A stretch of 64,000 bases of DNA, from positions 37,985,011 to 38,049,010 of the forward strand of contig NC_135187.1 of the NCBI RefSeq assembly GCF_041146795.1, written 5' to 3'. This stretch comes from Maylandia zebra. Its lineage: Eukaryota; Chordata; Actinopteri; Cichliformes; Cichlidae. Positions 12,101-24,100 of this stretch are shown here, in pieces. The stretch's first letter is position 1, and the number at the start of each line of letters is the position of its first letter. The position numbers and the translations under genes are program-made. The notes under the pieces are model-generated. The model had not been told where the DNA came from. It worked only from the letters and a program-made list of their open reading frames with translations, and made no database searches.

Positions 12101-15100
12101 AAGTATGGGATATCACGCCCTCGCGTGTCCTGGCTGAAGAAACCTTTATTCACGCCTTTACGGCAGATGACGTGTGATGACACGCGCAAGGCCCCGCCCG
12201 CACATATAGCCGCTGCCATCACCGTCATCCCTCAGTTCGATAGCCGCTCTTCACCGAGCCAACTGCTCAGTGGGGCCACCCTGTGTTGTACCTCGTTCCT
12301 CTCCTTCAGGGAACAGAAGTTAAAGACATAACTAACCGTTCCCTTTCAGTCGATTCACTCGGTACAACACATAAGTATGGGACCTATATACACGCCCCGC
12401 AGAGCAGCCACCGAACCGGAACGGGACCACCACATCCTCAGTGAGTGGTAGACCCAGCAGAAAGGACAGCATGAGCCACCGAAGGGGCTGTAACGTCCAA
12501 CCGATAAAACCGCACAAAAGTGTGCGGCGACGCCCAATTAGCCGCTGCACAAATATCAGCCACAGGCACCCCTCTAAAAAGAGCCCATGAGGTCGCCATC
12601 CCCCTGGTGGAATGAGCTCCCACCCCGTGGGGCAACGCAAAACCTCCGGTGCTGTATGCCAGCGAGATAGCTTCTACAATCCAGTGGGACAGCCTCTGTC
12701 TGGACAGAGCTCTACCTCTATTCGGATTAGCGAAGCAGACAAACAACTGGTCACACAAACGCACATCCCGAGTGCGCTCAATGTAGGTGCGTAGCGCACG
12801 CACCGGACAAAGAGAATGCACCCTCCTCTGCTCCTCAGATTCAAAAGGAGGGGAGCAAAAGCTCAGCAACTCAAACTCCATTGAACTATAAGATGCAGGC
12901 CTGACCTTGGGAAGATAGGCGGCATTCGGACGCAATACGACCTTGCGGCCATCAGGAGAAAACTGTGTGCAGGCAGGATGCACAGACAGCGCATGAAGGT
13001 CCCCCACTCGCTTCGCCGAGGCCAAAGCGAGAAGTAATGCGGTCTTATACGAAAGAAGTTTCATATCTACCGACTCAACGGGTTCAAACGGAGGGCCACA
13101 AAGGGCCTCCAGCACCAAAGACAAGTCCCAAGCAGGGACACTGGACTCAAGCACGGGCCTCAGCCGGCGAACCCCTTTCAGAAAACGCACGGCGAGGGGA
13201 TGCGCACCTGGTGTCACCCCGTCAAAACCGATATGACAAGCAGATATAGCCGCTAAATAAACCTTGATCGTCGAAAACGAAAGGCCTTTATCCAACAGCT
13301 CCTGCAGGAATGTCAAAACATCCACAATAGAGCACTGAAATGGGAGAGTGTGGCGGTCCTGGCACCATCGCTCGAAGGCTCGCCATTTGTAAGCGTACAA
13401 GCCTCTAGTAGACGAGGCCCTGGCGCTCTGAATCGTCGCTACCACACTAGGTGGCAGACCCTTAGCAACCAAGTTTAACCTCTCAGCAGGTAAGCATGAA
13501 GGTGCCACAGATCCGGGCGCGGATGAAACACTTCCCCCCCCGCCTGAGAGAGGAGATCCCTGCGGAGAGGAAGCTGCCAAGGACTTGCTGCAAGCAGGCT
13601 GATTATTTCTGCATACCACGACTTCGCGGGCCACCAAGGGGCCACCAGGATCAGAGAGAGGGAATGCCGACGCACCCTCTCCAGAATTGGAGATATCATT
13701 TCCACTGGGGGAAATGCATACAGGAGCACGTCTGGCCATTGGTGCGCTAGCGCGTCCAAGCCCAAGGGTGCATCGTGGTCGATTATGGAGAAGTACAGGG
13801 GGCAGTGAGCATTCACCCTGGAAGCAAAAAGATCTATTTGCGCCTCGCCAAATAGATCCCAAATCTGAGCCACTATTGAAGGGTGTAACCTCCATTCTCT
13901 CACCAGAGGACCCCCCCCCTGGAGAGAAGGTCCGGCCCCAGGTTCAGGTGGCCCGGGACATGGGTGGCTCTTAGAGTCAGAAAATGAACACTGCACCATA
14001 ACAGCAGAGAGCGAGACAGCTGCAACAGGGGAAGAGAGCGTGTTCCTCCCTGCCTGTTTATATAAGACACCACTGTTGAATTGTCCGTCCTGACTAAGAC
14101 ATGCTGGCCCTGCAGGACTGGACGGAAACGCTTTAGAGCTAAGACCACTGCTAACAGCTCTAAGTGGTTGATGTGCAGCTGGCGCTGAGCCGCGGACCAG
14201 ATCCCTCTCACTGACGCACCCTCGCACAGCGCTCCCCACCCACTTAGGGAAGCATCTGTGGACACCACCTTGCGAAACAACACCCTCCCAATCCGAGAGC
14301 CCTGGTGCAGTAGCCCGGGCTCCCTCCAAGGACGGAGAGCTAGCATGCAAGACGCAGTTACCGGCAGCCTCCTCCGGAGGTGACGCGAAGCACACAAACG
14401 GTGAGAGAGAGTCCAGCGTTGAAACGCTCTCATTTTCAACAGCCCAAGCGGCACTACGGCGATCATAGATGCCATCATGCCCAACAAGCGCAATATCGTC
14501 TGGAAACGCAGTCTGCGTCCCAGCTGAAATTGAGCGAGGCAGCGATGAAACGCGGCCACTCTGTGCTCTGACAACCGTGCGCGGCTGGAAAGAGAGCATA
14601 TTTCCAGACCGAGAAAAGCGATCTGTTGACCTGGGATTAGCGAGCTCTTCCGAAAGTTCACAGAGAACCCCAGTGTCTGAATGTGTGACAGAACCCGCGA
14701 CAGCTGCGTCTCCGCCTGTTCTCTGGAGCAAGCCACGAGAGCCCAGTCGTCCAGGTAGGCCAAGATGCGGATGCCCCTCTTCCTGAGGGGCGCTAGCGCT
14801 GCCTCGGCACATTTCGTAAAGGTGCGGGGAGCGAGCGACAGCCCGAACGGCAGCACTAGGTATTCGTAGGCTACGCCCTCGAATGCAAACCTCAGAAACT
14901 GCCTGTGTTTCGGGTGTATAGCGACATGAAAATAAGCATCTGTTAGATCGATTGTCGCAAACCAATCTCCCGGGCTGACTGCACTCAGGAGCTGTCTGAG
15001 TGTTAGCATCTTGAACCTGTACGTTCGCAGGTACGTGTTCAAGACTCGCAGGTCGAGGATGGGACGAAGCCCTCCCCCTTTCTTCGGAATGACAAAATAA

Positions 15101-18100
15101 CGGCTGTACCAACCTTTGTCCGTCTCCGAAGCGGGGACCACCCGTATTGCTCTCTTCTGTAATAGCGCCTGTATTTCCTCTCTGAGTACCAAGGCTGCCT
15201 CGGGGTTGACAATCGTGTTCACGACTCTTTGGAAACGAGGCGGCTTGACCCGGAACTGCAACCGGTAACCCATGGCAACGGTTTGCAGCACCCACGGAGA
15301 GGGGGCGCAAGCGCGCCACTGAGGGAAGTGAGCAGCCAGCCGGCTGGCCTGCAGCACTGACGGCGGGGCGCCGTCGCCCCCCAGTGTGTCTGCAGGGGAC
15401 TGCATCCCCTGCCTGACCTGGCTCATTTCGCCTGCAGGTTGAGCATTTGAGATTGTTTGAGAGTAAACCACACTCTTTATTGATTGCAACATGGGAACAT
15501 GTACAATTATACATTTTGTTGGGTGCACCTTTTCCGGGGCATAACAATGAAAAACAGCGGGAACACTCGATGTGGTCGCTTGAACATTCAACACATCTGA
15601 ACCGTGTGCAGAGGTTATGTGCTTGGGAGACCGCGATAGGGAAGTGCAGCGCCTTCTGGGGCTGACAACCTGAACAGAACTTAAGCGGCACCTCTTGTGC
15701 GGCAACAGAGGGGTAAGAGCCGCGTCTCCCTGCTGCCGGATCCCTTCCCCACTCGCAATCACAGCTAGGAGGGCTGAGGCTTCTTCCTCCTGGGCGTCGG
15801 GTCCCGTCGGGGGCCCGGGGGAGGGCCTTTGCCCCAGGCCGACTGGCGTGGAGCTCGGGCCGGAGTACGTGCTCTCGCCGGCGGCCCTCCCACTCCAGCA
15901 GTGGGCGCCGGTCTCTTGCCAGCTGTCAGAGGAGCGGCGGGCCTGTGAGAGCTAGCAGTGGGCTTGGGCTGGGGCTGGCGTCTGGGGATGATGTCGCGCA
16001 GAGCTTCCGTCTGCTTCTTCCTCAGATCGAATCTAGCCTGAATGGCTTCAAGTGAATGTCCGAATAACCCAGCCGCAGACACTGGTGCGTCCAGATACAC
16101 AGCTCTGTCTCTATCAGGGACGTCGGAGAGGGTCAGCCACAGGTGCCTCTGCGCCACCACTGTCGAAGCCATCCCTCTGCCCAGGGAGAGCGCTGCACAG
16201 CGAGCCGCACGGAGGATGTAATCCGTGGTGACTCTAACCTCGTTAAGAAGAGGTGACAGCGGGCTGTCCTCCGGAACCAGCGATCCAAGCTCCGCCAGGC
16301 ACATTGCTTGGTACGTCTGGAGCATGGTGACGGAGCTCATGGCTCGAGCGGTGCCGGCCTGAGCCCGATAAATCTTCTCCAGCTGCGAGGCCGAGAATCT
16401 GCAGTGCTTGGACGGCAGAGTTGCGGGGCCACCGACACCATGGTTATGGGACGGGGCCAGATAAGCAGCCAGAGACGGCTCCATAGGGGGTGGGTTAGCT
16501 AAACCAGCTCCCTCGGCGCCGTCCAATTCCATGTACTGTCCATAGCCGGGCACAGTGACGCGGGTAGACAGAGGTTTGTCCCATGACGCTGTTAGCTCGC
16601 AGAGAAAGTCTGGGAACATGGGGAGGCAGTTTTTGGCCGTTGCGGGCTCCGGTGGAAGGAAAAAACCCGCAAACCGCGACGGCTTCCGAGCTGGTGGAGG
16701 AGAGGGCCAGTCCACCTGCAGCTTCTCAGCGGCACGGCGAAACAGGGAGAAAAGAGAGGTGTCATCGTGGCCGACCGGCGCAGCAGCGGCGGCATATTGG
16801 GTCGACAATGAGCTCTCCTGCTCATCCTCCGACAAACCATGGATGTCCAGGCCGATGTCCAGCACGTCATCGTCTTCCTGGGGAGCGCTGGCGGGCTTCA
16901 ACCCAGGCTGAAGCCCGTCAGCGCTCCTGCATGGTTCCGGTCCGTCATCGGCTAACCCGTCAACGTATTCCATGTGGTCAGCCCAGCTAATCGCGGGGAC
17001 ATCGACCTGAAAATTTTCGTCTTCGGACTCGGACGAAGCCGGGGCTCCAGACTCGGAAAGAAGAGGGTCATGCCGTGCGACAGCCGAGCGTCCCAGCACT
17101 CTTTCCACAAACGTCACCCGTCTTTCCAGGGTCGAGCGTCGGAGCTGGCGACAAAACGCACAAGCTTCGGGCTCCGTCAACGCTCTCCTAGCGTGGACGA
17201 TCCCCAGGCAGACAGGGCAGGCATCGTGCTGGTCGCTGTCGTGCAAAGAGAAACCACATCCCTGAGGACAGGGGCGAACAGAAGATTTCTGCTTTGCTCG
17301 CTTCGGTTTGGAGTCCATTCCCAAAACGCAAAGCGAAACGCTGCACAAGAAAAACTTGAAAATAGCGCTCCGCGGGCAGCCTACGCACCAGCTGGGCGGT
17401 GGAGGCTAACACCAACAGGGGCAGTTAAGCTAGGTTCAAGTTGGCAGACAACGGAGCTAACTAGCAGTAGCTAGCTAGTCCAACTCAGCAGAGGTGTTCT
17501 CAGCGAGGTGAAGAGCGTAAGAACTGAGGGATGACGGTGATGGCAGCGGCTATATGTGCGGGCGGGGCCTTGCGCGTGTCATCACACGTCATCTGCCGTA
17601 AAGGCGTGAATAAAGGTTTCTTCAGCCAGGACACGCGAGGGCGTGATATCCCATACTTATGTGTTGTACCGAGTGAATCGACTGAAAGGGAACTTATGAT
17701 CACAGTTAATTCATCCATAGGACAGCAGGGGGCACTGCAGGACTTGATGCAGAGTAAACAGTAGAAATTGTAATGGTCTACATCAGGGGTGTCCAACTCC
17801 AGGCCTCGTGTCCTGCAGGTTGAGATGTGTCCTTGATCCAACTCGGCTGATTTAAATGACCTCCTCAACATGTCCTGCAGTTCTCCAGAGGCCTGCTAAT
17901 GAACTAATCGTGTGATTCAGGTGTGTTGACCCAGGGTGAGATCTAAAACCTGCAGGATGCCGGCCCTCGAGGCCTGAAGGTCCCACCTCTTGTCAATATA
18001 GTCTCCAGATCTCGCCTATCAGGGATTTTGGACCAGTATAATAGCCACTACTCTTCATCACCATCATCAAAACACCAAATCAGAGAATTTGTTTAATTTT

Positions 18101-21100
18101 TTTAAAGGAGCGCTTCCACAGCTTTCCCATGACTTGAAATAATGCCAATGCGCACTGAAGTAGTTCTTTTTATGCCTTTCTTTCCTTTAATTTGTCACCT
18201 GTCTATAGCTTTGCTCGATCAGCCAAGAAAAACATTCAGTCCTCTTCAGAATAAATTGTTTAATTGTTTAAACAAGTGAAGAGCACAGCTGTCTGCCTCT
18301 TTACTTTATATCCATCACCAGATTTTTGAATGCTTCGCTTGTTTCCATGTACAAAGTCTTCAGTTTTATTTATACAGTCGCCTCAAGGTGTTTTATATGG
18401 TAAGGTCGACCCTACAATACTACATGCAGAGAAAAACCCAACAATCATATGACCCCCTATGAGCAGCACTTTGGCGACAGTGGGAAGGAAAAACTCCCTT
18501 TTAACAGGAAGAAACCTCCAGCAGAACCAGGCTCAGGGAGGGGCGGGGCCATCTGCTGCGATTGGTTGGGGTGAGAGAAGGAAGACAGGATAAAGACATG
18601 CTGTGGAAGAGAGACAGAGGTTAATAACAGATATGATTCAATGCAGAGAGGTCTGTTAATACACAGTGAGTGAGAAAGATGACTGGAAAGGAAAAACTCA
18701 ATGCATCATGGGAATCCCCGGCAGCCTACGTCTATCACAGCATAACTAAGGGAGGATTCAGGGTCACCTGGTCCAGCCCTAACTATATGCTTTAGCAAAA
18801 AGGAAAGTTTGAAGCCTAATCTTGAAAGTAGAGATAGTGTCTGTCTCCTGAATCCAAACTGGAAGCTGGTTCCACAGAAGAGGGGCCTGAAAACTGAAGG
18901 CTCTCCCTCCCATTCTACTTTTAAATACTCTAGGAACAACAAGTAGGCCTGCAGAGCGAGAGCGAAGTGCTCTAATAGGGTGATATGGTACTACAAGGTC
19001 ATTAAGATAAGATGGGGCCTGATTATTATTTATTTTTCCTGCTCATTTGCAGATGTTCTTCTTTGTGGTTTCTCTTTCCTGATTCTTTTTTCCACTCTCC
19101 TCTCTGTTTTAGCCGCTCAGGAGACATCATTGAACCTCTTCTAAGAAACCAATGGTTTGTCCGGTGTGATGTAATGGCAAAAAAAGCTGTGCAGGTCAGT
19201 TTACAGCTGTATCGATTCCATGACTTGCTTTCAAAAGTAAAATTTGTGAAAAAGTTCCCGGGTCACTATCGTCACGGAGGTGTGGTCTTTCCCGGTCAGG
19301 CTGTCGAGGAAAGACGGCTGGAAATCATTCCTGAGTACTACACAAAGACGTGGAAGAACTGGCTGTCCAACATCAGGTTGTGTGGCAGCGTGTGTCGTCA
19401 GTGACATGTGTGAAATGACACCACTCTCACAATAATGCAGCTCTTGTCACAGAACATGTGGGTTGTGAACAATGTGCCTCTGTTTGCTGTGCAGTGACTG
19501 GTGCATATCCAGGCAGCTCTGGTGGGGTCATCAGATCCCTGCCTACAAAGTGATGCTTCCGAGTTATGAGGGACAACAAGAGGTTAGTGTGTGGGAAAAC
19601 TTCCAAAAACAGCACGCTTGTGTCGCCTGTGATTGACAGTTTCATGCAGAGGAACCAAAAGGACTGCACAGAGTTTGTAGATTATTTTGTGAATTATCTG
19701 ATAATCCCTACATTGTACACCAGTGTCAGTCTGTTCCAGTCTGCAGTGTGTGTGTGTGTGTGTGCGTGCAGGAGCAGTGGGTTTGGGGACGCAGCGAGGA
19801 CGAGGCCCGTCAGAGAGCTGCTGTCAAATATGGATTGAAGCCAGATGCCGTCACATTGACTCGGGGTGACTCACCTCCCTCCTGACCTTTAACCTGCTGC
19901 TGTATCTACACATTGTTACCTTATTGTGTGAATGCCGTGAGGCGTTCACACTATTGTGTTCCTGTTTCTCTTTAAACTTTATTATTATTCTAAAATTTAT
20001 CAATTTTTTGCTGCTGAACTAGTCCCTCAGTTTTCAGCCGATTTTCACCAATCAAACTTTAAATTGTTCTGCTCTTTCTGCTGAAGCGTGATATATCTTT
20101 TGGTGCTCATAACTCTTATACTTTTTGAGATATTAAGCTTTTTACACCTTTTTTTTTTTTTTTTTTTTTGGCCCATTTTGCTGGATGGGACCACATTATC
20201 AGTGTGATCACCAGTTTGGTTTGCCGGGCTGAGCCGTGTTTTAGCTCAGTGAGATGAGCAGCTGTTCTCCGAGCGAGAGGCCCGGGTTCGAATCCCGCTT
20301 ATGACATAAGAAGCTTCAGTTAACACTTCAATTTTTTAAACTCTTTTCAACACAAATTTCAGCTTCTTCACCTCTTTTCAGCAGACAGTTCTCCTCCTGC
20401 TGTTTTCAGATTCCACTACATGCCATTTACGCTGCATTTTTGCAGGAAATGCAACTTTTTCTAGTTATTTGTTGCTGTTGTTTTTTCTGTAAACCACTAA
20501 TATGACTGTGCTACTGCCGGCTAAATGACGAGGACAAGGATTCGCTGATCTAATGAGACGGGTCTGAACATGTTCATGATTATTACACACTGCTGTGTAA
20601 AAGTATTAGTTGCCTACTTGATAGTTTGGTAGGTTTTTTGGTGCATGTCTGTCACACGTTTCAGGTTGTGAAGCAGGTTTTATGTCAGGCTAAGATAACC
20701 AGCAGGCTTCAGACTCCAAACGCCTGCTGCCACCCTCGCTGTAGGAACTTGAGTGTTGTGTTGCTAATGAGTCGTTCACACTGAGCCAGTCTTCTTTGTA
20801 GAATTATTTCAAGTCGGCTACATTGAGGGTGTTTTTGTGAGGCGACCCTTCCTGTTCTTGTCAGCAGTGGTTTCCTCCTCGAACTCTCCCGTGGAGGCCA
20901 TGTTTGCCTGCTCTCATTCAGGTTGTTGAATCGCGAGCTCTGACCTTAACTGAGACGACCGAGGTCTTCTTTTGATGTTCTAGCTTCTTCTGTGACACTC
21001 TGAGTAATTTTGTCAGACTGGTCGCTCCTGTGAAGGTTCGCACTGCTTTCTCCATGTGTGGATGACTGATGGTAAATGCCTCTGTACTCGTGTCGGAGTC

Positions 21101-24100
21101 ACAGATGTCAGTGGTTGGATCTCAGTGTGCTGGTTTTTGACATCTTCTGGCTTACTTCACTTTGTCTGCCTTTCTTAGTTGAACAGCTGGGTTTGGATAG
21201 CTTTTTCTCCTGTATAAATTTAAAAACAGTCTTTTTTTAAGTTTACTTATTTTTGTCTAATATAAAACTGTTTGATGATCTGAAACGTGTGACAAAAATG
21301 GTAATGGGTCCAGTTAGTGGTTTACTGAGCTGGACTGTTGATGTTGAGATAAACTGAAAGGATGTGAGGTGTGTCAGAATTCAGCTACATTGTTCCCTGT
21401 TTCAGACCCAGATGTCTTGGATACATGGTTTTCCTCTGCGCTCTTTCCCTTTGCCATGCTTGGCTGGCCAGATCAGGTACTGGACTTCCTCTGACTGAAT
21501 GTAAAAAGAAGCAACCCTCATCCCTAACCCACCCACTCTTTCCACAGACCGCTGACCTGCAGCAGTTTTACCCCAACTCTGTCCTGGAGACGGGCAGTGA
21601 CCTCATCTTTTTCTGGGTTGCCAGGATGGTGATGCTTGGAACAGAGCTGACCGGGCAGCTACCCTTTAAACAGGTTACTTATAATAATGAGAAAATGGAC
21701 TACAGCCTCAGCATATCCTGTTATTTTATTTTTGTCTCTCATCCCGTTTCCTTCCTGTCTCTTAGGTCCTGTTTCATTCACTAGTGAGAGATAAATATGG
21801 CAGAAAAATGAGTAAATCTCTGGGAAATGTCATCGACCCCTTAGACGTTATACACGGAGTCTCTTTGGAGGTAAAAAGGCCGTAATGACTGTCTGACATC
21901 CGTCTCACTCAGTGAAGAGCCCCGGCATCTTTAAACTAGTGTCAGAAACATCATGTTAGCGTCTGTTTTGTTGTTACGCTCTATTTTAAGGAAATTTGCT
22001 CATTCTAGACGTCTTAAAGAAAAGCAGTTATTGATTTGTCTTTACTGCTACAGCGCGGTGTAGAGAGCTAACAACAGCTGGCGAAAGATTGCATTTTTAT
22101 TTTGTCTCACAGCCTCTGAGTTGCTGAGAAGATGCATAGCAGAGTTGTAAGCAGTACAGCTGTCACCGTGGCGGCACAGCCGTCTGCTCTTCACTTTAAA
22201 CGATGTGGTTTCCTCCGTCCTCTTAGAGACTTCAAGCAAAAGTGAAGGAGGGGAACCTGGATCCGAGGGAGCAGCTGGTTGCAATGGAAGCACAGGTCAG
22301 CTCCCCTCCCTCCCGACTCGTTCTTTCTCTTTATTCCCACTCTTATCTGTCTGCTACATCTGCTTCCCCACAGAGGAAGGACTTCCCCGCGGGGATCCCA
22401 GAGTGTGGGACTGATGCTCTGCGCTTTGCCCTTTGCTCTCACAAAATGCAGGGTGAGTGAGTCCCTCCTCTGACGGGAAGCAATTTGTCAGAGCGAATGA
22501 ATGTGGAAGACAGCGTCACGGGAAAGAAGATGTGATGCATATGTTCACTAGAGTTAAAAGTGACTGCATAACATATTATTGATCCCTGTTTCACATAAAA
22601 GCCAGCCGTCATTACAACACAGAAGGTTAAAACCATCTCGGGTACCTTCAAGTAGCTTATGAGATGTTATCAGGGTGATAACATCTCATCTTTCATCACA
22701 GTCAGAGGTTCCTAACTTGTAACTAACTGCTGGGGAGCAGAACAATCAAACAAGTGATCCATGTTAGACCGGTGGGCTGCTGCTTTGTCTTTTTACTGTG
22801 TGTAACGTTTTCACTTTTGCCTGTTGTCAGGAGAAGACATCAGTCTGTCTGTCGCTCAGGTTCTGAGCTGCAGACACTTCTGTAATAAGATGTGGCAGAC
22901 CTTAAGGTTCACATTGGGAGTGCTGAGTGAGAACGGAGCAACACTGGAAACTATAGCAAAGGTACAGCAAGAACGATGTCAGACGATTTGGAACGCTTCT
23001 TCTTACCTTATAGACTTGTTGTTGTTTGAAAAAGGCTGTGTGTGTGTGTGGCGTTTTGTTTTTTGAAGGACTGAGCCTACATATCAGAGTATGAGCACTG
23101 AGCTGTGTTGAATGTAACACAAGTGTAAAAAGAGAGGAAAGTGTTTTTGTACAAAGGCTGTCAGAGGTTCTCTATAGCAAGGGAAAGAAGTTTGTCCCTC
23201 ATAAACACAGAGTCCTGGGCGTCTCCACGGTCCTGTCAAAACATAGAAGCAGACTAATACAACAACACTGGCTGCCTCGCACAGAGTGATCAGGTCAGCT
23301 GACCAGTTACCATGGAGCTCTCTGACTCAATTATCTATCTGCTGATCCTAAAAGATCTTTTTTTGGGTTTTTTTCGTTGAGTCGGATCCAAAGCTGGAGG
23401 AAACTCGTTGTTGTTCTTCACAACACAGGGACCAAACATGCACACCAAGAGAAATACACCAGGTTAAAATGAATTACAGTTCTTCTCAAATATCAAAATG
23501 CATCATGACAGCTTTGTTTTAACGGCGTGGACACTGAGGCTACGTCCACACTAATGCCTTTGAAAACTCAGTTTTCTCTACGGTTTGGCCTCCCGTCCAC
23601 ACTGAGACGCGGCGCAGTGTGGACACTCGAAAACGATGACGCATGTTGGTCATGTGATGCAGTCATGTGACCAATTCAACAAAGATAGCGGAGGGCATTA
23701 TACAGCAGTTGTTTTGATTGCTCTCAATTTTGACAGCCCTAAAAAAAGATGAATATCAGATAGCTTTTCTTCAAATTCTTTAGTTCTCACTCGTTTTTGC
23801 GCAGGACTGCACGTAAGCGTTTTGGGCCGTTTCAATGTGGACGCACAACTGTGAAAACGGCTGAAAACGAGTGTTTTCAGACAAAAACGCCGTTTTCAAA
23901 TCTATCCGGGCGAGTGTGGACGTAGTCTGAGCACGACACGCTGACTCCCCACTCCCACTTTACAAACAGCTGTGCCGTCTCTCAGAGGTTTGAGGTGTGG
24001 GAAATCTTGTCTGTTTGTGCCTGTTTCACACACTGTTTGACAGCGTGGAGGAAAAGACATCTGAAAAATGTTTACTTTTATCATCTTCTTCTAATCTGGC

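Larger units (their letters stand above)
12044..17692 (-). mobile_element. DIRS-type tyrosine-recombinase retrotransposon, near complete
   Basis: The element is inserted in vars2 intron 13, antisense to the gene. In minus-strand order it has an ITR (17669-17521), a Gag-like ORF, an RT-RNase H ORF with a downstream domain, a tyrosine-recombinase ORF, an internal complementary region (12370-12283) and a second ITR (12238-12090). Inverted rather than direct terminal repeats, an internal region complementary to both outer ends, and a recombinase in place of a DDE integrase together define the DIRS order. Ends read GTT (12045-12047) and AAC (17690-17692), and GTT also sits at the internal junction (12338-12340). 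No longer target duplication is seen, as expected for recombinase insertion. Coding potential is broken once by a frameshift in a homopolymer at about 13911-13919. The two ITRs look nearly identical over 149 bp, which suggests a young copy. Confidence 0.93.

Noticed and set aside
13936-15691. Long open frame on the minus strand within the DIRS RT region (upstream part of a 738-codon frame)
   Set aside because: It overlaps the RT-RNase H frame, which carries all the motifs. Only the part below about 13935 has recognisable sequence, so the rest is a shadow.
12965-17474. Plus-strand ORFs of 60-166 codons across the DIRS element
   Set aside because: They are antisense to the DIRS genes, GC-rich, and show no domains.
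20222-20306. Possible tRNA gene
   Set aside because: A-box, B-box and T arm are present, but the acceptor and anticodon stems do not pair. Better read as a tRNA-derived repeat.
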